Origin: DASTGO01 sp035719045
Lineage (GTDB): Bacteria > Actinomycetota > Actinomycetes > Actinomycetales > Kineosporiaceae
Reading direction: 5' to 3'
Assembly: GCA_035719045.1 (NCBI GenBank)
Contig: DASTGO010000273.1
Coordinates: forward strand, 1-9,734
DNA: 9,734 nucleotides
Position numbers and translations under genes: made by a program. A model generated the notes under the pieces. It made no database searches, was not told the origin of the DNA, and was given only the letters and a program-made list of their open reading frames with translations. The stretch's first letter is position 1. Each line of letters starts with the position of its first letter. Positions 5,501-9,734 of the stretch are shown here, in pieces.

Positions 5501-7920
5501 CCGTAGCCCGGCTGGGTCGTCGGAGCGCCACCGGTCGACGTCTGGTCGGGGTCACCGGTGTAGTAGTCATTGCGCGGGTCGAGGGCCGGGTTCGGGGCCG
5601 GGGCGTCGTTGTAGAGCACGAGCTTGGCTCCGGCCGGGACGGCCGAGAAGTCGACGATCACGTCGGCGCGCTCGGCGGGGCCGAGCATGATGGTCTTGCT
5701 GGTGACGTTGCCGAAGGTGATGTCGCGGCGGTTGTAGTTGTAGTCGACCGGCTGGCTGTCGAGCACCACCGGGGCGGGCAGCATGCCGCCGTCGGTGCCG
5801 ATCTCGACCAGCTTCGGGCCGCGGGAGGCCGGGTCCGGGACCCCGCCGTCGCGGCCGTCGGTCGGCCAGGTCGCCGGGAAGCCCGCCGTCTTCGCGGCCG
5901 GGACCATCGGCACCTCACCGGCGTTGGCGTCGTTGAGGGTGCCGTCGGCGTTCCACATCGGGGCGTTCGACTTGGCGTAGTACAGCTGCAGGTTCAGCAT
6001 CCGGTCGTTGCTGGCGTTGAGGATCCGCAGCCGGTACGCCTTCCGCTGCACGTCGACGTACGGGTACGCCGTGCCGTTGACCAGCGGGGTGTCCATGAAG
6101 CCCTCCGGCACCAGGGACGGCGTCGGGGTGCCCGGGACGGTCGCCGGCTCGTAGGCCAGCGCCGGGTTGGCCGGGTCGTAGTACGGGTTGGCCTTGGCGC
6201 CGTTGGTCAGACCGGTGTACGGCGGCCAGAACCACGGCCCGTAGTCCCAGCGGCCCATGGCGTTCGCGCCGGTGGTGGAGGCCGGGTTCTGGTTCGGCAT
6301 GTACACGTGCGGGAACCACAGGTTGCCGCGCGCGCCCCACTTGGCCCGGTCCCACGTCGGGTCCTCGTTGGCCAGCTGGATGTCACCGGGCACGAAGGTC
6401 TTGTCCTGGATGATCATCGGGATCTGGTCCGCAGGCAGGGTGCCGTCGGTGATCAGCTGCTGCTCGGTCGGATCGTTGATCATGTACCCGGCGGCCTCCC
6501 CGGCGTACACGTTCAGGCGCGTGATGCCGTAGGAGTGGTCGTGGTAGAACATCAGCCGCGCGGACTGCTGGTTGGTGTAGTAGAACGTCATCGCGCCCGC
6601 GCCCGGGTCGTTCGTTGCACCGGCGGTGCCGGCGGGGACGGGATCGCCGTTCTTGTCGTACCACATGTCCGGGACGTAGGAGACGCTGACGCCCTTGGGG
6701 TACGTGGTGTTCTCACCGGCCGGGGTCGTCCACTGGTGCGGGGTCCCGTCGCTGATCCACGGGGTGTTCCCGCCGTGCAGGTGCAGCGTCGCGCGGTTCT
6801 GGGCGTAGGAGGTCGTGCCGTCCGGGCCTTTGCCGGCGCCCATGGCGGTGGTGTCGACCGGCAGGAACAGGTCGCCGCCGGTGCCGGTGGGCAGTTCGTT
6901 GACGAACTTGATCCGGACCGCGCGGCCCTTCTGCGCGGAGATGAAGGGGCCGAGGTAGTGGATCGGCGCCACGTCGATCGGCTTGCCCGCCGCGTCGCGC
7001 TGCACCTTGCCGGCGGCGTCGGTGGCTTCCTGGACGTAGCCGCGCAGGGTGGTCGGCGGCAGGTCGGCGTGCAGCTGCTCGGTGTACTGCCGCACCGCGA
7101 TGACGTAGTAGTCCGAGCCCGGGAACGCCGTCGTGTTCGGCTGCGCGATCGGGATGTACTGGCCGAGATCGTTCTTGTTGGCCGCGCCCAGACCGGGCAG
7201 GGAGTCCACGAACTTGCGGATGCCGGTGCCCGGAACCACCTTGCCGGCGGCGTCGAGCTGCGGCAGCGGGCTGTTGGCGTAGTTCGGGACCGGCCCGTTG
7301 TAGTCCGGCGGGTTGCCGGAGTTCAGCACCGCGTCCGCGGCGGCCTGGGTGGTGATCGGGCCGTTGATGCTGCTCGGCAGGATCGCCTGGGTGGCCTGGA
7401 CCGTCGAGGTGAGCAGGTCGGCCACGGTGGCGACCGCGCCGGTGGCCAGGCCGGTGGTGGTGATGTCCGCGGTGCCGTTGAAGGAAGCGTTGGAGCCCTT
7501 CGCGGTGCCGCCGGTCGTGGTGGTCCCGCTACCCGTGGTGGCCTTCCCCGAGCCGCCGGGGGTGCTGGGGGTGCTGGGGACGGTGGCGTTCTGGCGCTTG
7601 CGGACCGGCACCTTGTCGAGCTTGGTGCCGCCGTTCTTGAGGATGTTCTCCGAGGCGACGTGCAGGCCCTTCGTCTTGGCCTCGTCGGCCGCAGCCTTGC
7701 GCATCGCGGGGGTCACCCGGTGCTTGATCATCTCGCGCGGGTCCATGACCGGGCTGGAGCCCATCTTCATGCCCGAATGGGAGCCGGAACTCCCCGCACC
7801 GTGCGTCGCCTGGGAGGTGGCCGCCGTGGCCAGCTCAGGTGTCACCACCGTACGCACCTCGGCGAGGGCCACGGCCACCAGGGCCAGGGCCATCGCCGTG
7901 CGCAGCAGTCTCCGTTTCAT
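2584..7920 (-). CDS. Giant secreted multicopper oxidase with seven fibronectin III domains, 1778 aa
   Basis: A signal peptide (MKRRLLRTAM then ALALVAVALA; cleavage after Ala20 or near ATA-33) directs export, probably by Sec because there is no good twin-Arg motif. Next come a His/Met-containing segment (40-59), a basic helix-rich stretch (60-110) and a Ser/Thr/Gly linker (112-145). The oxidase spans about residues 260-1087. Copper ligands are complete: HLHG (His380, His382), YHDH (His460, His462), HAIHFH (His966, 969, 971), and HCHLLGHEENDMM (His1068, Cys1069, His1070, His1074, axial Met1079). Type 1, 2 and 3 coppers should therefore all be bound, and substrate oxidation coupled to reduction of O2 to water. 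At about 830 residues the core is far longer than a laccase (about 500) and resembles the MofA/OmpB type linked to Mn or Fe. Seven FN3 domains (1088-1776) end the protein; no LPXTG or membrane anchor follows. ATG 7920 follows AAGAGGGG; the frame is open 48 codons further but lacks a signal sequence there. Substrate (Fe2+, Mn2+, phenols) is undetermined. Confidence 0.95.
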   Translation of the reverse strand: MKRRLLRTAMALALVAVALAEVRTVVTPELATAATSQATHGAGSSGSHSGMKMGSSPVMDPREMIKHRVTPAMRKAAADEAKTKGLHVASENILKNGGTKLDKVPVRKRQNATVPSTPSTPGGSGKATTGSGTTTTGGTAKGSNASFNGTADITTTGLATGAVATVADLLTSTVQATQAILPSSINGPITTQAAADAVLNSGNPPDYNGPVPNYANSPLPQLDAAGKVVPGTGIRKFVDSLPGLGAANKNDLGQYIPIAQPNTTAFPGSDYYVIAVRQYTEQLHADLPPTTLRGYVQEATDAAGKVQRDAAGKPIDVAPIHYLGPFISAQKGRAVRIKFVNELPTGTGGDLFLPVDTTAMGAGKGPDGTTSYAQNRATLHLHGGNTPWISDGTPHQWTTPAGENTTYPKGVSVSYVPDMWYDKNGDPVPAGTAGATNDPGAGAMTFYYTNQQSARLMFYHDHSYGITRLNVYAGEAAGYMINDPTEQQLITDGTLPADQIPMIIQDKTFVPGDIQLANEDPTWDRAKWGARGNLWFPHVYMPNQNPASTTGANAMGRWDYGPWFWPPYTGLTNGAKANPYYDPANPALAYEPATVPGTPTPSLVPEGFMDTPLVNGTAYPYVDVQRKAYRLRILNASNDRMLNLQLYYAKSNAPMWNADGTLNDANAGEVPMVPAAKTAGFPATWPTDGRDGGVPDPASRGPKLVEIGTDGGMLPAPVVLDSQPVDYNYNRRDITFGNVTSKTIMLGPAERADVIVDFSAVPAGAKLVLYNDAPAPNPALDPRNDYYTGDPDQTSTGGAPTTQPGYGPNTRTIMQFRVDSSTPAATYDLAKLQTALPNAFKASQHEPIVPQKVYNPATTNQTSTDNYVRIQDTSISFTPYGGNAAASLALQPKTIQELFETAYGRMNATLGVELPNTNANVQTTIPMGYAEPVTEVFSPSDIGTPVGSLNDGTQLWKITHNGVDTHAIHFHLMDVQLVNRVGWDGAIKPPDPNELGWKDTLRMNPLEDVVIAIRPATPSLPFKLGDSWRPIDPTMPVGAKIATFDPKTGNAITVPNAVTNFGWEYVWHCHLLGHEENDMMRAIRYEVTPAAPSGLSVAQDPAPAAGVTLKWTNNATTTPFATNFFVQRATDAAFTTDVQNFDLTAAAQGQNPIPTTWTDGTTAPSTTYYYRVRAENTVAYSQWTAGSSVTTRAPALLAPTQLTATDTSTPASTPPVPQVTLGWIAAGGADSYTIVRATDAAFTQNVTTVQVPGGASNSYVDNGVTWAGTYYYQIQTVNSTNNPGTSPWSSPAVSVTVQNTVPDVPANLTATASPAAPTVSVALSWGASARATGYTIQRSTDPAFASPVSFTTTGTTFTDNAVLSGVTYYYQVQATNAVGASAWSSPAAKVTVSTVAIPVPANLTATADPAKVTITLGWAPSLGANAYDVQRATDATFTQNVSDTIVTTGAAWTDTAVTPGTTYYYRVNASTVQGGPSAWSNTASATVLLAPTGVAVTASASWPLTTTVTWTAASAATGYVVQRATDAGFTTGVTSFTPTGNVTSYTDTTVLPTTQYWYRVQSTGPGGPSPWSAAATVATPTVSLVTPAGLAAATTPAAPAGVKLTWTGQPWAASYTVIRATNSTFTTGWTTFTTNTASYTDTTIVVGTRYYYRVQATYPSINGLPAAASNLSASVNLTVRAPSTPGNLTLTATAVAGPPASANVNLTWTAGTGAGSYVIQRSTSSTFATVQATLTVSGTTLNYTDTGLARNTRYYYRIQAVNGAGASGWRTGSVRTPL
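2593..4659 (-). repeat. Array of seven FN3 modules within the oxidase gene
   Basis: Residues 1088-1776 of the oxidase form seven fibronectin type III repeats of 93-104 residues. Each carries the strand-F signature (T)YYYxVxA; the aromatic triplets sit at 1168, 1270, 1368, 1463, 1556 (YWY), 1650 and 1754. Most also have a QRATDAxF strand and an SxW strand. At DNA level the triplet appears as GTAGTAGTA on the plus strand about every 290 bases. Repeat 6 lacks the Trp of the last strand (NGLPAAASN instead). Bacterial FN3 arrays act as spacers or as polysaccharide or surface adhesion modules. Divergence between copies shows the array is old, not a recent duplication. Confidence 0.92.
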
Positions 7921-8072
7921 GGGTCCCCTCTTGACCTGCGTGATCGCCCCAGCCGAATGCGCCGGACGCGTGACTCGGGCGCCGGCCGGACCGGCGCATC
8001 TCGACCACGGAGGGAATTCCCTTTCCGCGGCGCATCCGGATATGCGTCGCTCAGGCTTCCGCACTGTGGTCG
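7921..8072 (-). promoter_or_regulatory. Oxidase gene leader with ribosome binding site
   Basis: The minus strand reads AAGAGGGG (7932-7925), then ACCC, then ATG at 7920, a good ribosome site with 4-base spacing. The rest is presumed 5' leader of about 150 bases if transcription starts near 8070. It contains a 7-bp hairpin GCGCCGG/CCGGCGC (7979-7985 with 7991-7997, loop CCGGA) and the 12-bp palindrome AGGGAATTCCCT (8011-8022). No role is evident for either. Confidence 0.5.
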
Positions 8073-8076
8073 ATTG

Positions 8077-8106
8077 AAGTTATGTGCGCCGTTCGAAGGC
8101 CTGCAA
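8077..8106 (-). promoter_or_regulatory. Candidate promoter for the oxidase gene
   Basis: On the minus strand TTGCAG (8106-8101) and TAACTT (8082-8077) are 18 bases apart and resemble the -35 and -10 of a housekeeping sigma (HrdB-type) promoter, the -10 fitting only the loose TAnnnT form. The start would be near 8070, 150 bases before the ATG. The CTGTCAT repeats begin 5 bases upstream of this -35, where an activator would sit. An alternative start within or above the iron-box-like element cannot be excluded. Confidence 0.35.
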
Positions 8107-8111
8107 GCCAG

Positions 8112-8150
8112 ATGACAGCATTTCGCTCGAACATGACAGGTGCATGACAG
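8112..8150 (-). promoter_or_regulatory. Three direct repeats CTGTCAT, candidate OmpR/PhoB-type operator
   Basis: The plus strand shows ATGACAG at 8112-8118, 8133-8139 and 8144-8150, read as CTGTCAT toward the oxidase gene. Start-to-start distances are 21 and 11 bases, two and one helical turns, so all copies face the same side of the DNA. The 11-base pair is extended (CATGACAGG repeated). Direct heptamers at 11-base period just above a -35 are the usual layout for winged-helix response regulators of the OmpR/PhoB family. An inverted fourth heptamer is at 8281-8287. Confidence 0.5.
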
Positions 8151-8153
8151 GGG

Positions 8154-8172
8154 TTAGTGCAGCCTTATCTAA
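8154..8172. promoter_or_regulatory. Candidate DtxR/IdeR/DmdR iron box
   Basis: TTAGTGCAGCCTTATCTAA matches the 19-base consensus TTAGGTTAGCCTAACCTAA at 14 positions by hand count, including TTAG at the left end, the central AGCCT and CTAA at the right end. Actinobacterial DtxR-family repressors bind such sites when loaded with Fe2+ and release them when iron is scarce. The site is 234 bases upstream of the oxidase ATG, in an AT-richer patch. It could control the oxidase, an opposite transcript, or both. Confidence 0.5.
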
Positions 8173-8663
8173 CTTCAATTACGGACCGTCAGATCGCACG
8201 ACGGAGTGCTGATCTTCTGCGGTGAAGGGGGCCTTTTGGTCGCGACCGCCTCGTCGTGGTGGCGTCACCCGTTCGCCGGGCTGTCATAAATGGCCCTGAC
8301 CTGCGGTGATGGACTTTCGCCGGGTCGGTCGGGAGGGTGGCCCATCGATCCCGGGGGCCCGCGACGGCAGGGGAGTGCTCCCCGGCGTCCTCGCCTGCAT
8401 GCTCACGGTGAGCGGAGCAAAAGCCGCATAGCGGATGGGTGGTGGCGATGCGTGATCACGACCGAGGTGGGTCCGAAAGGCTGCGGGAGGCATTCATGAC
8501 CGTCGGCAGGTGGATTTCCGGTCATGGTTCTCGGTGCTGCCCGGAATTCCATCGGAGGATCTGGGCCGGTGTGTCGTGCAATTCTCGCCGGACCCGCCCG
8601 GCTGATTCCCCGGGAATATCCTGCTCACGTCTCCAGGCCCCACGGTGTGCAGGGCGCGGATCC

Positions 8664-8717
8664 GGGGACTGTGGATGCGGTGGGGACTGTGGATGCGGTG
8701 GGGACTGTGGGTGCGGT
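8664..8717. repeat. 18-bp tandem repeat, three copies
   Basis: GGGGACTGTGGATGCGGT is repeated head to tail at 8664-8681, 8682-8699 and 8700-8717, the third copy with a single A-to-G change. The unit length is a multiple of three, so all frames remain open through it. It lies 236 bases upstream of the kinase start. Its near-identity points to a recent, slippage-prone expansion. No known family of binding sites is recognised. Confidence 0.9.
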
Positions 8718-8831
8718 GGCGCATCGTGCCCGTTTTCCGGGCTCGATGTGCCACCGTGCCCGGCCGCTCCGGGCCTGATCCTCCCGGTCGGGGCGGACCA
8801 CACCCGTCGTGTGAACGCCCGCGCCCGGCGG

Positions 8832-8861
8832 GAAGTGGTGGGTGCCCGTCGAAGTGGTGGG
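8832..8861. repeat. Short direct repeat GAAGTGGTGGG
   Basis: GAAGTGGTGGG occurs at 8832-8842 and 8851-8861, 19 bases start to start, about 90 bases before the kinase start codon. This is a plausible place for a regulator site, but two short G-rich copies are weak evidence. Confidence 0.3.
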
Positions 8862-8942
8862 GGGCCGGGCGCGCCGCAGTTTCGGGTTCGCGCGGCATGG
8901 GTACGGATCCGGCATGTGCGGCCAGACCGAGGCTTCCACCGC

Positions 8943-8947
8943 AGGGG
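8943..8947 (+). promoter_or_regulatory. Ribosome binding site of the kinase gene
   Basis: AGGGG lies 5 bases before ATG 8953. An in-frame GTG at 8947 (GTG ACC ATG) is an alternative start, but it overlaps this purine run and would have no ribosome site of its own. Confidence 0.55.
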
Positions 8948-8952
8948 TGACC

Positions 8953-9734
8953 ATGCCACTCTTCCTGTTCGACCCGGTGGGAGCCGCACTTCTGTGCGCC
9001 GATCAGGAGATCGCCCTGCCGCCGGGGCCGGCGCTGCCCTCCCCGGCGGCGAGGGCCGGGAGTGCGGCTGCGAACGGCCCGCGCCTGCTCCACCTGGTGA
9101 GCGGGCGCTACCTGCTGCAGGAACGGGTCGGCCGCGGCTCCAGCGGCGTGGTGTTCCGGGCGCAGGACCGTTGGTTGGCCCGGCAGGTGGCGGTCAAGGT
9201 CTTCACCGCCCCCGGCTCGGCGGGCGAGGAACGGCGCGCCGAACGCGAGGCAGTCGTGCTGGCCCGGCTGCACCATCCGGGACTGGTCGGGGTGCTCGAC
9301 TGCGGCAGCGATCGGGGGAACCGGTTCGTGGTGCTGGAGTTCGTGGACGGGCGGCCGCTCGACAGCGTCGTCGACGGTGAGGCGCTGCCCGAGGCGGAGG
9401 CGGTCCGGATCGCCGCAGGGGTGGCGGACACCCTGGCCTATGTGCACGCCCGGGGAATCGTCCACCGGGACGTCAAGCCGGCGAACATCCTCATCGACCG
9501 GTCCGGGCGGCCGAAGCTCGGCGACTTCGGGGTGGCCCGGGCGTACGGCGGGTCGGAGGCCCTCACGGCCACCGGCTGCATCGTCGGCACTCCCCGCTAC
9601 ATGGCCCCGGAGCAGGTCCGCGGGGAACCGCTCACCGGGGCGGTCGACGTGTACGCCCTCGGTCTGGTCCTGCTGGAGTGCCTGACCGGCAGTCCTGAGT
9701 ACACCGGAGCAGGCCTGGAGTGTGCGGTGGCAAG
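8953..9734 (+). CDS. Serine/threonine protein kinase, Pkn type (partial, N-terminal 260 aa)
   Basis: The frame runs off the window end. An unusual 50-residue lead (MPLFLFDPVGAALL, then Pro/Ala-rich) precedes the kinase domain, which starts at GRYLLQERVG. Conserved elements: glycine loop GRGSSG (G60, G62, G65), VAVKVF with Lys82, alpha-C Glu99 in REAVVLARL, catalytic loop HRDVKPANIL (His171, Arg172, Asp173, Lys175, Asn178), DFG (191-193), activation segment with GTPRYMAPE (212-220), and Asp232 in VDVYALG. All residues needed for phosphotransfer are present, so it should be active. Arg before the catalytic Asp makes it an RD kinase that is probably controlled by activation-loop phosphorylation (Thr205, Thr207, Thr213 are candidates). 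Whether a membrane helix and sensor domain (PASTA, beta-propeller or other) follow lies outside the window. It is divergent from the oxidase gene across about 1 kb, so a functional link is unproven. Confidence 0.95.
   Translation, partial: MPLFLFDPVGAALLCADQEIALPPGPALPSPAARAGSAAANGPRLLHLVSGRYLLQERVGRGSSGVVFRAQDRWLARQVAVKVFTAPGSAGEERRAEREAVVLARLHHPGLVGVLDCGSDRGNRFVVLEFVDGRPLDSVVDGEALPEAEAVRIAAGVADTLAYVHARGIVHRDVKPANILIDRSGRPKLGDFGVARAYGGSEALTATGCIVGTPRYMAPEQVRGEPLTGAVDVYALGLVLLECLTGSPEYTGAGLECAVA

Larger units (their letters stand above)
8073..8179. repeat. Perfect 10-bp inverted repeat bracketing the operator zone
   Basis: ATTGAAGTTA (8073-8082) and its exact complement TAACTTCAAT (8170-8179) flank the three heptamers and the iron-box-like element. 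Read outward, each arm is TAACTTCAAT. The left arm contains the candidate -10 of the oxidase promoter, and the right arm overlaps the last three bases of the iron-box candidate. Confidence 0.55.
8180..8952. other. Gene-poor region before the kinase gene
   Basis: About 770 bases without a convincing coding sequence. The open frames here have low GC at third codon positions compared with the flanking genes and no recognisable protein. Contents: an inverted CTGTCAT (8281-8287), the palindrome GGTCGCGACC (8238-8247), the short inverted repeat ATTCCC-c-GGGAAT (8605-8617), the 18-bp tandem repeat (8664-8717) and a degenerate direct repeat (8832-8861). The kinase promoter should be here, but I cannot see a convincing -35/-10 pair. 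Confidence 0.5.

Noticed and set aside
7835..8035. Short minus-strand frame overlapping the oxidase start (possible leader peptide)
   Set aside because: No ribosome site before its ATG, and a composition typical of out-of-frame translation.
7921..8064. Upstream in-frame extension of the oxidase by 48 codons
   Set aside because: The extension would bury the signal peptide, has no ribosome site, and overlaps the probable leader; ATG 7920 has AAGAGGGG and starts a normal signal sequence.
4699..8115. A very long plus-strand open frame (over 1100 codons) opposite the oxidase gene
   Set aside because: It is antisense to a gene with complete copper motifs. Its translation is Arg/Val/Gly/Asp-rich low complexity (VRRRRVV, GQGHRRAQ), as expected of a shadow frame in high-GC DNA.
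8238..8247. Palindrome GGTCGCGACC as an operator
   Set aside because: A single GC-rich 10-bp palindrome is common by chance in such DNA and nothing nearby supports it.
8664..8717. CRISPR-like array
   Set aside because: The copies are directly adjacent without spacers and there are only three; this is a simple tandem repeat with no cas genes nearby.
8439..9380. A 313-codon plus-strand frame with Cys-rich repeats running into the kinase gene
   Set aside because: It overlaps the certain kinase gene by over 400 bases in another frame, and its early codons have poor third-position G/C bias.

Overview
The window is high-GC DNA (only a few short stretches are AT-richer) with codons ending mostly in G or C, leaderless-looking or strongly GGAGG-led starts, and gene families typical of soil actinobacteria. 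A Streptomycetaceae-like host (Streptomyces or Kitasatospora relatives) is the best guess; this rests on the cold-shock protein, the Pkn-type kinase and the general style, not on a marker gene.

Layout from left to right. (1) Bases 1-174 hold the last 57 codons of a sensor histidine kinase. (2) 251-1444 is a 397-residue exported or membrane protein that ends in an NlpC/P60 peptidase domain; it may be co-transcribed with the kinase. (3) 1547-1777, minus strand, is a 76-residue SH3-barrel-like protein that converges on it. (4) A 366-base divergent region leads to a CspA-type cold-shock gene (2144-2347), whose leader carries a perfect 11-bp inverted repeat. (5) Between the convergent cold-shock and oxidase genes lie four strong hairpins in about 210 bases. 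(6) 2584-7920, minus strand, is the dominant gene: a secreted 1778-residue multicopper oxidase with all four copper-ligand motifs, followed by seven fibronectin type III domains. (7) A gene-poor stretch of about 1 kb (7921-8952) holds the oxidase leader and promoter region. The segment 8073-8179 is dense with candidate operator sequences. An 18-bp x 3 tandem repeat lies further on. (8) 8953 to the window end is the first 260 codons of a serine/threonine protein kinase, divergent from the oxidase.

The most interesting unit is the oxidase with its upstream region. Seen directly: three copies of a 7-mer spaced 11 and 21 bases apart, a 19-base sequence matching the DtxR/IdeR iron-box consensus at 14 of 19 positions, and a 10-bp inverted repeat flanking the repeats. 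Inference: an extracellular metal oxidase (ferroxidase or Mn oxidase type) whose expression responds to iron and possibly to an OmpR/PhoB-type regulator. No gene for either regulator is in the window. The neighbouring genes (peptidase, cold-shock protein, kinase) show no clear functional link to the oxidase, so I do not claim a multi-gene system.
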